In this document: one piece after another, positions 8,068 to 17,174 of the stretch
Position numbering within the stretch: the stretch's first letter is position 1
Layout of the letters: every line of letters starts with the position of its first letter
Origin: Rhizobium sp. WYJ-E13
GTDB lineage: Bacteria > Pseudomonadota > Alphaproteobacteria > Rhizobiales > Rhizobiaceae
Direction of reading: 5' to 3'
Length of the DNA: 64,000 nucleotides
Assembly: GCF_018987265.1 (NCBI RefSeq)
Contig: NZ_CP076853.1
Location: forward strand, 2,232,001-2,296,000
The notes under the pieces: generated by a model
The model's database searches: none
Told to the model about the DNA's origin: nothing
The model's input: the letters and a program-made list of their open reading frames with translations, nothing else
Position numbers and translations under genes: made by a program

Positions 8068-8382
8068 ATGATGCAACACGACATTTTCCGCGCCCTCGCG
8101 GACCCGACACGCCGCACGATCTTCGAGAAACTGGCGACCGGCAGCATGAATGCCAGCGCGCTTCGCCAAGGCATGGATATCAGCCAGCCGGCGATGTCCC
8201 AGCATCTCGCCGTGCTGCGAGCGGCAAGGCTGGTGCGCGAACAGAAGGAGGGTCGTTTCGTGAATTACGAGGTCGACCCCGAGGGGCTCACCCTCATCGC
8301 CCAATGGCTGGCGAAATATCGCGCCTACTGGCCGGCCCGCATCGATGATCTCAAGCTCTTGCTGAAGGATATGGATCAATGA
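8068..8382 (+). CDS. ArsR-family winged-helix repressor
   Basis: The 104-residue product (MMQHDIFRALADPTRRTIFEKL) has the ArsR winged helix, with recognition helix 'MDISQPAMSQHLAVLRAARLV' and wing 'REQKEGRFVNYEV'. No metal-binding Cys pair (ELCVCD) is present. It therefore belongs to the non-metal SdpR/YdfF-like group that is usually paired with an SRPBCC gene. The next gene is exactly that and overlaps by four bases (ATGA). An inverted repeat just upstream is a plausible operator. The longer upstream frame is ignored because homology begins at MMQHD. Confidence 0.88.
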   Translation: MMQHDIFRALADPTRRTIFEKLATGSMNASALRQGMDISQPAMSQHLAVLRAARLVREQKEGRFVNYEVDPEGLTLIAQWLAKYRAYWPARIDDLKLLLKDMDQ

Positions 8383-8750
8383 ACGAGGTGAAAGCCAAGG
8401 TGAAAGCCAAGCAACAACAAAGCGGCTTCGAACAGACATATGAGTTGGATGCGCCACTGGAAAAGGTCTGGCGCGCGATCAGCATCGCGGAATTCCGGGA
8501 GAAATGGCTGCCGAAGGAGGCGCTTGCCGATCCGCAATCGCTCTCCGAGACACCGAGCAAGGAAATCCGCTACCGATTGCGCGACGATGCCCCGCCCTAT
8601 CTCGAAAGCACCGTCACCTTCACGATCGCCGCGAACGCATCCGGCGGAACCAGTCTGCGCATCGTCCACGAGCTGACCGGAGCCACTTTCGAGCGGCTTT
8701 CGAGATCGGTCGCCAACAACAACGGGCAGACCATGATGCTCGCCGCCTGA
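8379..8750 (+). CDS. SRPBCC (AHSA1-like) family protein
   Basis: The 123-residue product has the START/Bet v1-like pattern: '[26 protein letters not shown]' at residues 22-47, then beta strands '[26 protein letters not shown]' near 75-100. Members bind hydrophobic ligands or act as Hsp90-activator homologues. It is slightly short, missing part of the usual long C-terminal helix. The start overlaps the ArsR stop by four bases, making a two-gene repressor/SRPBCC operon common in alpha-proteobacteria. The ligand is unknown. Confidence 0.8.
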   Translation: MNEVKAKVKAKQQQSGFEQTYELDAPLEKVWRAISIAEFREKWLPKEALADPQSLSETPSKEIRYRLRDDAPPYLESTVTFTIAANASGGTSLRIVHELTGATFERLSRSVANNNGQTMMLAA

Positions 8751-8797
8751 CGCGGCAGGCCTTTCCCCTCATAACTCTGGAAGATTGGAGTTCGCCG

Positions 8798-9418
8798 ATG
8801 CGCGAAACGATGCAACTCGTCCCTATGGTCGTCGAACAATCCTCGAGAGGTGAGCGATCCTTCGACATCTATTCCCGGCTCCTGCGAGAGCGGATCATCT
8901 TTCTGAACGGCGAGATCAACGACACCGTTTCGGCCCTCGTCTGCGCCCAACTGCTGTTCCTCGAAGCCGAAAATCCAAAAAAGCCCATCAATCTCTATAT
9001 CAATTCGCCTGGCGGCGTCGTGACCAGCGGCTTTGCCATGTACGACACGATGCGCTTCATCCGCGCGCCGGTGCACACGCTCTGCATGGGAACGGCCCGC
9101 TCCATGGGCTCCTTCCTGCTGATGGCCGGTCAGCCGGGAGAGCGGTATGCCCTTCCGAATGCCAGCATCCTCATCCACCAGCCCCTCGGCGGCTTCCAGG
9201 GCCAGGCCTCCGACATGCTCATCCATGCGGAGGAAATCAGGAAGACGAAGCAGCTCATGACGCGCCTCTACGCCGAACATTGCGGCCGATCCTATGAGGA
9301 GTTCGAGCAGGCAATGGATCGCGATCGCTTCATGACGGCGCAAGAGGCCGTGGAATGGGGCCTGATCGACCGCATCCTGCAGGATCGCGAAGAGATGACG
9401 GACGTCGCGCCACAATAG
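8798..9418 (+). CDS. clpP: ClpP-type ATP-dependent protease subunit
   Basis: The 206-residue product has the ClpP fold with the catalytic triad visible: Ser102 in '[11 protein letters not shown]', His127 in '[10 protein letters not shown]', and an Asp near 176 in '[11 protein letters not shown]'. The processing/active-site region reads ARSMG where the housekeeping enzyme has AASMG. The gene is not next to clpX or lon. Rhizobia carry several clpP copies and this looks like an accessory one. GGAG lies seven bases before the ATG. It lies 48 bases after the SRPBCC gene and could be transcribed with it. Confidence 0.9.
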   Translation: MRETMQLVPMVVEQSSRGERSFDIYSRLLRERIIFLNGEINDTVSALVCAQLLFLEAENPKKPINLYINSPGGVVTSGFAMYDTMRFIRAPVHTLCMGTARSMGSFLLMAGQPGERYALPNASILIHQPLGGFQGQASDMLIHAEEIRKTKQLMTRLYAEHCGRSYEEFEQAMDRDRFMTAQEAVEWGLIDRILQDREEMTDVAPQ

Positions 9419-9594
9419 CCATCGGCTGCTTTGAAGGGGCTCGGCTCACCAATCGCTGTCGATGGCTTGCGTCATACGCCACCATCCTGTCACGATGAAG
9501 AGCCGGCCAGACATCAGACGAGGCCCGCGCCCAATTTCTCAAAAATCCGACAGCCGGGACTGGACAACGCAGGTGTAACCTTATAACAGTGGCT

Positions 9595-9611
9595 ATGTAA
9601 TGTTATTACAT
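9595..9611. promoter_or_regulatory. Palindrome ATGTAAT-N3-ATTACAT, Zur/Fur-family-like operator
   Basis: A perfect 7-base inverted repeat with a 3-base centre lies 13 bases before the ATG at 9625. AT-rich palindromes of this kind are typical of Fur-family sites, most like the zinc regulator Zur. The assignment to Zur is inference. Confidence 0.4.
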
Positions 9612-9624
9612 TTAGGGAGATTTC

Positions 9625-9785
9625 ATGTACCGGCGCCCTTTCACTGTCTCCGCAGTCGCCACCGCGCTCACATCCGCCGCCGCGCGGCTCGGGCGTCAGC
9701 CACCAAGGCGGCGTCGGATCCGACACACTTCGCATTCCGGTGCTTGACGTCGCCCACGGCGGCGTCATAGATCGGGGCGACGGTT
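9625..9785 (+). pseudogene. Decayed exported-protein ORF upstream of the cobalamin riboswitch
   Basis: AGGGAG lies six bases before an ATG that opens a signal-peptide-like start (MYRRPFTVSAVATALTSAAA). The frame then becomes arginine-rich and stops. In another frame the sequence after the signal reads SGVSHQGGVGSDTLRIPVLD, which looks more like normal protein. This suggests a frameshift near 9685. The palindrome at 9595-9611 and the strong binding site argue that this was a real regulated gene. I cannot name the family. Confidence 0.35.
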
Positions 9786-10002
9786 CCCCGAAGAGAACTC
9801 CGACGGGAATAATAGGGAACACGGTGAGGACGACCCAAGAGGGACCGAGACCGTGGCTGCCCCCGCAACTGTAAGCGGATTGTCGATCTCGGGGTTGATC
9901 GCTTTAGCGATCATGCCCTCGGCCTCAGGGCCGTGCCACTGCGATGTCGCGGGAAGGCAGATGACCGGCACATATTCGCGAGCCAGGAGACCTGCCGTCG
10001 AT
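9776..10002 (+). ncRNA. Cobalamin (adenosylcobalamin) riboswitch
   Basis: The conserved B12-element blocks occur in order: the GACGGTTCCCC start, the TAATAGGGAACACGGTG block at about 9809-9825, the B12 box region GCTGCCCCCGCAACTGTAAG at 9857-9876, CCACTGCGA near 9936, GGGAAGGCAGATG near 9951 and the closing GAGCCAGGAGACCTGCC near 9979-9995. Spacing and order match the class. It lies upstream of a FecB/C/D-type ABC importer, so the importer is expected to be shut off when cobalamin is plentiful. The exact 5' edge is approximate. Confidence 0.93.
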
Positions 10003-10046
10003 CACGATCCAATCAGCCGGGCGGGGATGCCCGACAAGGAGCAGAC

Positions 10047-10112
10047 ATGATTGACAAGACCCCTCTCCACCTGCCGCCATCCATCCGTCTCGATTGGACG
10101 ATCCGCCGCTAG
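10047..10112 (+). CDS. Short leader ORF between riboswitch and importer (21 codons)
   Basis: A perfect AAGGAG lies six bases before an ATG that opens a 21-codon frame (MIDKTPLHLPPSIRL and six more residues) ending in TAG. It sits in the expression platform, 45 bases after the last riboswitch block and 78 bases before the importer gene. The binding site is better than that of the importer gene itself. This suggests that translation of the leader, rather than only the aptamer, may take part in control. The peptide contains no obvious biased codon run. Confidence 0.45.
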   Translation: MIDKTPLHLPPSIRLDWTIRR

Positions 10113-10190
10113 CTTGCCGCTCGCCGGCTTCGTTCGCGCTTTCGCGCACCGGCATCCGCCAGCCCTTTTCCTTCTGATCGAGAGTTTCCC

Positions 10191-11207
10191 ATGCGACAGC
10201 GTCTGAAGAGCTTTTCCCTCGCGCTCGGGCTGGCCGGCTTTGCTGCGCCCGCCTTTGCCGCCACCCAATATCCCCTCACCCTCACCAATTGCGGCCAGCA
10301 GGTCACCTTCGAAAAAGCGCCGGCCAGGATCGTTTCGATCGGCCAGGGCATGACCGAAGTGCTGTTCTCGCTCGGCCTTGCCGACAAGATCGCCGGCACC
10401 GCCGTCTGGGTCGGCCCGGTCCTGCCGCAATATGCCGATGTCAACAGCAGGATCAAACGGCTGGCCGACAATGACCCGAGCTTCGAATCCGTCGTCGGCG
10501 CGGAGCCCGATCTTGTGACTGCCGAATTCGAATGGCATGTCGGCACGCAAGGCTCCGTCGGCAAGCGCGAGCAGTTCAAGGATCTCGGCATCAACACCTA
10601 TGTCGCGCCGGCCGATTGCGTCGCCAAGATCAACACCGATGGCGGTGATGGCGTGCGCAAGGAACTGTTCACGATGGACCTGATCTATCAGGAAATCGCC
10701 GAACTCTCCGAGATCTTCGACGTGAAAGACCGCGGCGACGCACTGATTGCCGACCTGAAAAAGCGCGAGGCCGATGCCGCGGCCTCCGTCGCTGGTGCTG
10801 CCGCCAAGAACCTGCCTGTCGTATTCTGGTTCTCCAGCAAGGAGGTCGAGGGCGATGCCTTCATCGCCGGCAAGAACAGCGCGCCGGCCTATATCCTGAA
10901 AACGCTCGGCGCGAAGAACGTCGTGACGACTGAAGAGGAATGGCCCCTCGTCGGCTGGGAAACGATTACGCAGGCCAATCCTTCCGTCATCGTCATCGCC
11001 ACCATGGACCGCCGCCGCTATGCCGCCGACGATCCCAGGGTGAAGGTGGATTTCCTGGAGAATGATCCGGTCACCAGGGAACTGGATGCGGTGAAAAACA
11101 AGCGCTTTATCATGATGGACGCGCAGTCGATGAACCCGACGATCCGCACGATCGACGGCATCGAAACGCTGGCAAAGGGCATCAAGTCCTTCGGTCTGAC
11201 ACAGTGA
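10191..11207 (+). CDS. ABC importer substrate-binding protein, FecB/BtuF type
   Basis: The 338-residue periplasmic protein has a signal peptide (to about residue 23, PAFAA) and the class III binding-protein pattern. 'RIVSIGQGMTEVLFSLGLADKIAGTA' opens the first lobe, a long connecting helix follows, and 'PSVIVIATMD' and 'VKNKRFIMMD' close the second lobe. This family carries iron-siderophores, haem, cobalamin or cobalt chelates. The upstream cobalamin riboswitch makes cobalamin or a corrinoid/cobalt chelate the most likely cargo. Its stop overlaps the GTG of the permease by four bases. Confidence 0.85.
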   Translation: MRQRLKSFSLALGLAGFAAPAFAATQYPLTLTNCGQQVTFEKAPARIVSIGQGMTEVLFSLGLADKIAGTAVWVGPVLPQYADVNSRIKRLADNDPSFESVVGAEPDLVTAEFEWHVGTQGSVGKREQFKDLGINTYVAPADCVAKINTDGGDGVRKELFTMDLIYQEIAELSEIFDVKDRGDALIADLKKREADAAASVAGAAAKNLPVVFWFSSKEVEGDAFIAGKNSAPAYILKTLGAKNVVTTEEEWPLVGWETITQANPSVIVIATMDRRRYAADDPRVKVDFLENDPVTRELDAVKNKRFIMMDAQSMNPTIRTIDGIETLAKGIKSFGLTQ

Positions 11208-12240
11208 GCCAGGCGCTTTCGCCACAGAGGACATGGTGGGCGCTTGCCGCGCTCACCATCGCCGCCGTCATCCTGCTCGCACTGATGATCAGCCTTGCCG
11301 TGTCGATCGGCGAGATCGCCATCCCGCTCGCCACCACGGCAAAGGCGGTCTCCAACCGCCTGTTCGGCACGGCGTTCGAGCTCAGCCGCATCCATCAGGG
11401 CATCATCTGGGATTACCGCCTCAGCCGCGCGCTGGTGGCGGCAAGCGCCGGTGCGTCGCTGGCGCTTTGCGGCGCGATCCTGCAGGCGCTGCTGCGCAAC
11501 CCGCTCGCCGAACCCTATGTGCTCGGCATCTCCGCCGGCGCATCGACGGGGGCCGTCTGCGTCATGATAGCAGGCCTCGGTTATGGCGTACTGGGCCTGT
11601 CGAGCGGGGCCTTCATCGGCGCGGTCGCCGCCTTCCTGCTGGTCGGCGTGCTGGCGGCCGGTGCCGGCGGCACCAGCGAGCGCATCATTCTCTGCGGCGT
11701 GGCGGGCTCGCAGCTTTTCAATGCGCTGACCTCCTATATCGTCACCACCTCGGCCAATGCCGAACAGGCCCGCGGCGTGCTCTTCTGGCTCTTGGGATCG
11801 CTGAGCGGCGTGCGCTGGCCGGATGTCTATCTTTCCGTGCCCATCGCCGTGATCGGCTTCATCCTCTGCCTCGCGCATGTGCGTGCGCTCGATGCCTTCG
11901 CCTTCGGCACGGATGCCGCAGCCGCGCTCGGCGTCCCGGTGCGCCGGGTGCAGTTCACCCTGCTCGCCGTCACGGCCGCGATGACGGCGAGCGTCGTCAG
12001 CATGGTCGGCTCCATCGGCTTCGTCGGCCTCGTCATTCCCCATGCCGCCCGCTTCCTCGTCGGGCCGGCGCATGGCCGCCTGCTGCCGGCGACCGCGCTT
12101 GGCGGCGCGCTCTTCATGGTCGGCGCCGATATCATCTCGCGCATCATCATTCCGCAACAGATCCTGCCGATCGGCGTCGTCACCGCGCTCTTCGGCGCCC
12201 CGGCCTTCGCCATCATCCTCTATCGCGTGCGGAGAAGCGC

Positions 12241-12244
<4 letters not shown>
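11204..12244 (+). CDS. ABC importer permease, FecCD/BtuC family
   Basis: The 346-residue membrane protein has about ten hydrophobic helices and the family motifs 'RLSRALVAASAGASLALCGAILQALLRNPLAEPYVLGIS' (residues about 67-107) and 'GFVGLVIPHAARFLVG' near 270. The latter is the coupling-helix region that contacts the ATPase. The start is GTG within GTGA, overlapping the binding-protein stop. It should form a homodimer with the ATPase encoded next. Cargo is inferred from the riboswitch. Confidence 0.92.
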
Positions 12245-13005
<761 letters not shown>

Positions 13006-13008
13006 GGG

Positions 13009-13812
13009 ATGGACGGCTCCAATTTCGATCTCCCCAATTTCGATCTCCCCAATTTCGATCTCAAGGAAGAGATCCGCGACTACTGGTCGAAGCGCTCTGA
13101 GACCTTCGACCTCGCCTTCGGCCACAGGATCGCCCCCGGCCCGGAGGCAGACGCCTGGCAGAAGCCGATCCGCGATGCCCTCGGCCCGGAGCCGAAACGC
13201 GTGCTGGAGCTTGCCTGCGGCACCGGCGAAGTGACCCGCCTGATCCACGATCTCGGCCATGACGTCACCGCGCTCGATTTCTCCGAGGCGATGCTCGCTG
13301 TCGCCCGCGCCAAACATGCCGGCAAGGAGCGCCTGCGCTTTATCCTGGCGGATGCCGAAAACACCCTGGAGCCGGACGCGAGCTACGACGCCATCATCTG
13401 CCGCCACCTCGTCTGGACGCTGACCCGCCCGGAGGAAACCTTTCGCGAGTGGTTCCGCATCCTCAAACCAGGCGGCCTGCTGCTCTTCTTCGACGGCGAC
13501 TGGGCGAGCCCGAAGCCAACCGGCCGCATCGCCAGCCGGCTGATCTCCTGGATCGACCGCATCATCGGCGCCGACAGCAATTATGACGGCGCACTCGGCA
13601 GCCGCCACGCGCGCATCATGACGGCCCTGCCCTTCGGCGCCGGCCTGCGCCCCGACATGCTGCTGCCGCTCCTGAAATTCGCAGGCTTTGCCGGGATCGA
13701 ACTGCACTCCCACGCCCCGATCGCCCGCGCGCAGCGGAAGAACGCCAACCTCAGAAACAAGCTCAGAACCCTTGTCTATCGCCGCTTCATCCTGACCTGC
13801 AGGCGGCCTTGA
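13009..13812 (+). CDS. Class I SAM-dependent methyltransferase attached to importer operon
   Basis: The 267-residue product has a Rossmann methyltransferase core: 'VLELACGTGEVTRLIHDLGHDVTALDFSEAML' (SAM site), 'AENTLEPDASYDAIICRHLVWTL' and 'FRILKPGGLLLFFDGDW'. The N-terminus carries a threefold NFDLP repeat encoded by a 15-base tandem repeat at about 13019-13063. It begins three bases after the ATPase gene, so it belongs to the operon. A clear homologue sits beside the second importer at 48.8 kb. The substrate is unknown; a metal chelate or corrinoid-related substrate is a guess from context. Confidence 0.88.
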   Translation: MDGSNFDLPNFDLPNFDLKEEIRDYWSKRSETFDLAFGHRIAPGPEADAWQKPIRDALGPEPKRVLELACGTGEVTRLIHDLGHDVTALDFSEAMLAVARAKHAGKERLRFILADAENTLEPDASYDAIICRHLVWTLTRPEETFREWFRILKPGGLLLFFDGDWASPKPTGRIASRLISWIDRIIGADSNYDGALGSRHARIMTALPFGAGLRPDMLLPLLKFAGFAGIELHSHAPIARAQRKNANLRNKLRTLVYRRFILTCRRP

Positions 13813-13847
13813 TCTGTTGCGGATGGGCCTGACGTGTCAGCCCCCGC

Positions 13848-14063
13848 CTACCAGTTGCCGGGATCGGCCGTATGATCGACAGCAGCGAATTCGTCCGCCT
13901 TGTCCCGATTCAGCGTCACAGTCCTCGTCCGCTTCGTCTCGTCCGCGACCAGGTAGCGAAGCGGCGCCGCGTCCTTGGCGAGCTCCTGATACATGAGAAG
14001 CGCGGCCTCCTCGGCGGTATCGGCCTCGATCTCGCGCGTGATGGACACAGTGAACTTCTGCAT
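13848..14063 (-). CDS. Small uncharacterised protein
   Basis: The 71-residue product (MQKFTVSITREIEADTAEEAALLMYQEL) has an alternating beta strand, an acidic helix and a second strand, ending 'VDHTADPGNW'. It resembles the small single-domain proteins often annotated as hypothetical in rhizobia. The ATG at 14063 is preferred over 14108 because the conserved-looking sequence starts there. It lies tail to tail with the methyltransferase gene. Confidence 0.55.
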   Translation of the reverse strand: MQKFTVSITREIEADTAEEAALLMYQELAKDAAPLRYLVADETKRTRTVTLNRDKADEFAAVDHTADPGNW

Positions 14064-14194
14064 GGCTTCGGGCCTTCTCGATCGTCGCGGGCATGGCGAA
14101 ATGTCCATCGCCTGACAATAGGCGCAGAGCCGAATAGTTCAAGCTTGTCGAAGAGCGGCGTACGCGGCCCGCCTCAGCAACCCATCTCTGCTGC

Positions 14195-14899
14195 TCAAAC
14201 CGACCGCATCAACCCGCCATCGACCTTCAGGCTCTGGCCGGTAATATACCCCGCCCCGTCGGACGCCAGAAACGCGATGGTCGCAGCCACTTCCGCACTC
14301 GTGCCGTAGCGGCCCATCGGCACGCTTTCGCGCCGCGCGTCGGTTGCCGGCAGGCTGTCGATCCAGCCGGGCAGCACATTGTTCATGCGGATATTTTCGG
14401 CTGCATAGGTGTCGGCAAAGAGCTTCGTATAGGCGGCAAGGCCGGCGCGGAAGACCGCCGAGGTCGGGAACATCACCGACGGCTCGAACACCCAGGCCGT
14501 CGAGATATTGACGATCGCGCCCTTCTTCTGGCCCTGCATGATCGGCGTCACCAGCCGCACCGAACGGATGACGTTCATCAGGTAGACGTCCATGCCGGTA
14601 TGCCACTGCTCGTCAGTGATCTCGTTGAGCGGCGCTCGCGGCCCGTGGCCTGCGCTGTTGACGAGAACGTCGATGCGTCCCCATTCCTTCATGGCGGAAT
14701 CAACCAGCCGCTTCAGATCGTCATTCGACTGGTTGGAACCGGTCACGCCGACACCGCCGATCTCCTTGGCGAGCGCCTCGCCCTTTCCCGACGAGGACAG
14801 GATCGCGACCTTGTAGCCATCGGCCGCAAGACGCCTCGCGCTCTCGGCGCCCATGCCGCTGCCGCCCGCAGTGATAACTGCCACTTTTTCTACTGACAT
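14195..14899 (-). CDS. SDR-family protein with altered active site
   Basis: The 234-residue product has a Rossmann start 'VAVITAGGSGMGAESARRLAADG' and 'DVLVNSAGHGPRAPL', and ends in the usual 'GYITGQSLKVDGG'. Where a classical SDR has YxxxK it reads 'MFPTSAVFRAGLAAYTK', so neither the catalytic Tyr nor Lys is in the expected place. The TGxxxGxG cofactor motif is also changed to TAGGSGMG. Either it belongs to a divergent SDR branch with a different proton relay, or it has lost reductase activity. It is divergently arranged with a LysR regulator 135 bases away that probably controls it. Confidence 0.85.
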   Translation of the reverse strand: MSVEKVAVITAGGSGMGAESARRLAADGYKVAILSSSGKGEALAKEIGGVGVTGSNQSNDDLKRLVDSAMKEWGRIDVLVNSAGHGPRAPLNEITDEQWHTGMDVYLMNVIRSVRLVTPIMQGQKKGAIVNISTAWVFEPSVMFPTSAVFRAGLAAYTKLFADTYAAENIRMNNVLPGWIDSLPATDARRESVPMGRYGTSAEVAATIAFLASDGAGYITGQSLKVDGGLMRSV

Positions 14900-15034
14900 G
14901 CCGGTGTCCTCCAGGTTTCATCACATCGATTGATCGGTCTATGACAGCAATGTACCATGCCGTTCACGAGAGCACGAAACAGTTCTCCTTCTCTTTTCCA
15001 GCAGAAAAACTATCGTCCATGAAGAGAGTATAGA

Positions 15035-15955
15035 ATGAGCGATGTCATCGGAAGGCTCCCCTCCCTCAACGGCCTGAAGGCCTTCGAGGTCGCCGCGCGC
15101 CATCTGAACTTCCGGCTCGCTGCGGAAGAACTCGGCGTTACCCAAGGGGCCGTCGCCCAGCAGGTGCGCGGGCTGGAGGCCGAACTCGGCATGAGCCTGT
15201 TCGAGCGCCTGCCGCGCACCCTGGCGCTGACGGCGGAGGGTCGCCGCTACATCGCCGATATCAGGCGCGCCTTCGAGATCATCGCAAGGGCAACCGGCGA
15301 ATTGAAGCCGCAGGCGATCAAACTGACGATCAGCACGACACCGACCTTCGCTTCCAAATGGCTGATCCCCCGCCTGCCTGAATTCACTGCGCTCCATCCC
15401 GATCTCGACCTTCACATCCTGGCGACCGAGCGCATCTCCAATTTCGCCGTCGACGGCGTCGATCTCGCCGTCCGCTATGGCCGCCCGCCCTTCGGGCCGG
15501 GGCTGAATGCCGAACTCTTATTCGAGCAGGAGGTCATCGCCGTCTGCAGCCCGCTTTTGCTTGCCGGCCGCAATCCGCCGCGCACGGCCGAGGAGCTCGC
15601 TGCCTATCCGCTGCTGCACGACGCCCATAATCTCTGGCCGGAATTCGTCGAGCGCCATCTCGCCAGCAGCAGAAGCCCCTCCTTCAAGGGCATCAGCTTC
15701 TCGCAGACCTCGCATGCCATCGAGGCGGCGATTGCCGGACAGGGCATCGTGCTTGCGAATGGCGGCTTCGTCACCGACGATCTGGCCAAGGGCCGGCTGG
15801 TGCGGGTCTTCGAAGCCAGGCTGCGCGGCCCCTCGGATATCTACCTCGTCTGGCCCCGCTACCGGAAATCCTCGGCACTGGAAACCGTCATCGACTGGCT
15901 GCGGGCCGAGGCGCAAAAGGAGAGCTCGGCAGAGGGCGAGCCTATTGTCCCGTGA
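15035..15955 (+). CDS. LysR-family regulator, GcvA-like
   Basis: The 306-residue product has an N-terminal winged helix ('FEVAARHLNFRLAAEELGVTQGAVAQQVRGLEAELGMSLFER', residues 18-60) and a periplasmic-binding-like effector domain ('TPTFASKWLIPRLPEFTALHPDLDLHI', 'VDLAVRYGRPPFGPGL'). The wording 'ASKWLIPRLPEF' is typical of the GcvA/AmpR-like branch. It is transcribed away from the SDR gene at 14195, which is the natural target. The effector is unknown. Confidence 0.9.
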   Translation: MSDVIGRLPSLNGLKAFEVAARHLNFRLAAEELGVTQGAVAQQVRGLEAELGMSLFERLPRTLALTAEGRRYIADIRRAFEIIARATGELKPQAIKLTISTTPTFASKWLIPRLPEFTALHPDLDLHILATERISNFAVDGVDLAVRYGRPPFGPGLNAELLFEQEVIAVCSPLLLAGRNPPRTAEELAAYPLLHDAHNLWPEFVERHLASSRSPSFKGISFSQTSHAIEAAIAGQGIVLANGGFVTDDLAKGRLVRVFEARLRGPSDIYLVWPRYRKSSALETVIDWLRAEAQKESSAEGEPIVP

Positions 15956-16038
15956 GGCACCCGACACCAGATAGCTGGAGTCATCGGAATCAGTTTCTTC
16001 ACTCCCACCCGTAACATCAGACAATCACAGGCATATTG

Positions 16039-17157
16039 ATGTTTCATGTCATCCTCGGGCTTCCCTGGCTGGTCGTTGTCGTCAGGTTCATCCTGCCCCT
16101 GCCGTGGATCTGGCCCGCCAAGGCCCTGCTTGCCGGCGTGCTCCTGGTCGCCTCTCAGCAGGTACTGCTGAACCGTATCTCGTCGGGGTCCATCTTCGCG
16201 CCCGAGTATCCGCGCCCGTTGATCATCGTGCTCAACTTCCTCTTCGGTGCAACGCTCCTGCTGGCCGTCTTCCAGATCGCACTGGATGCCGTCTCGCTTG
16301 TCCTCGCCCTCGTCGAGGGACAGTTTCCGGCCATTCCCCCTGAGATCCGCTATATCATCGGATTCGCGGCCTTCGGCCTGGCCGCTTTCGGCGTCGCCCA
16401 GGCCGTGCGTATTCCGCCGCTGAAGAGCGTCGAGATCGCAATCCAAGACCTCCCCGAAACCTTCGACGGCTACCGCCTTCTGCAATTGACCGACCTCCAT
16501 CTCAGCCGCCTCTTCCCGGCGTCCTGGGCCGAAGCCGTGGTGCAGAAGGCCAATGACCTCCAGGCCGATCTGATCGTCGTAACAGGCGATTTCATCGATG
16601 GCCGCCTCGAAAAGCGCCGCACGGATGTCGCCCCGCTGGCAAAGCTGCAGGCGCCCGACGGCCTCTTCGCCATCCCCGGCAATCACGAATATTATTTCGG
16701 CTACGACGACTGGATAGAGCACCACGCCAGCCTTGGCATGCGCATGCTGACGAACGAGCATGCGGTCATCGAGCGCGGTGCTGATCGCATTGTCATTGCC
16801 GGCGTCACCGATCTCTCGGCTTTCGGCAGATCGATGCCCAATCCCGATCTTGCCGGAGCCTTGAACGGCGCTCCGGCCGAGGCCCCGATCATTCTTCTCG
16901 ACCATCAGCCGCGAATGGCAGCCGAGACCGCCAAGGCGGGTATCGCGCTGCAACTGTCAGGGCATACCCATGGCGGCATGGTGCTCGGCCTCGATCGTCT
17001 GGTCGCCCGTGCCAACGGCGGTTTCGTCTCCGGCCTGTACGCGGTCGGCGGCATGCAGCTCTATGTCAACAACGGGACCGCGCTCTGGCCGGGCTTTGCG
17101 CTGCGGCTGGGCCGCCCCTCGGAACTGACGGTGTTTACGCTGCGCAAGCGTTCCTGA
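16039..17157 (+). CDS. Membrane-anchored metallophosphoesterase
   Basis: The 372-residue product has an N-terminal half with four hydrophobic segments (to about residue 130). A calcineurin-like phosphoesterase domain follows: 'LLQLTDLHLSRLF' (D-x-H), 'DLIVVTGDFIDG' (GD), 'GLFAIPGNHEYYFG' (GNHE), 'HQPRMA' and 'LQLSGHTHGGM' (GHTH). All five metal-binding blocks are present. This architecture is shared with YaeI/YkuE-type phosphodiesterases at the membrane. The ATG at 16039 is preferred to the TTG three bases upstream. The substrate is unknown. Confidence 0.9.
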   Translation: MFHVILGLPWLVVVVRFILPLPWIWPAKALLAGVLLVASQQVLLNRISSGSIFAPEYPRPLIIVLNFLFGATLLLAVFQIALDAVSLVLALVEGQFPAIPPEIRYIIGFAAFGLAAFGVAQAVRIPPLKSVEIAIQDLPETFDGYRLLQLTDLHLSRLFPASWAEAVVQKANDLQADLIVVTGDFIDGRLEKRRTDVAPLAKLQAPDGLFAIPGNHEYYFGYDDWIEHHASLGMRMLTNEHAVIERGADRIVIAGVTDLSAFGRSMPNPDLAGALNGAPAEAPIILLDHQPRMAAETAKAGIALQLSGHTHGGMVLGLDRLVARANGGFVSGLYAVGGMQLYVNNGTALWPGFALRLGRPSELTVFTLRKRS

Positions 17158-17174
17158 CAGCATTGCGTCCTCGA

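Noticed and set aside
10002..11234. Minus-strand frame of 410 codons opposite the cobalamin-controlled binding protein
   Set aside because: The plus strand has a signal peptide and binding-protein motifs and fits an overlapping operon; the minus frame has no motif.
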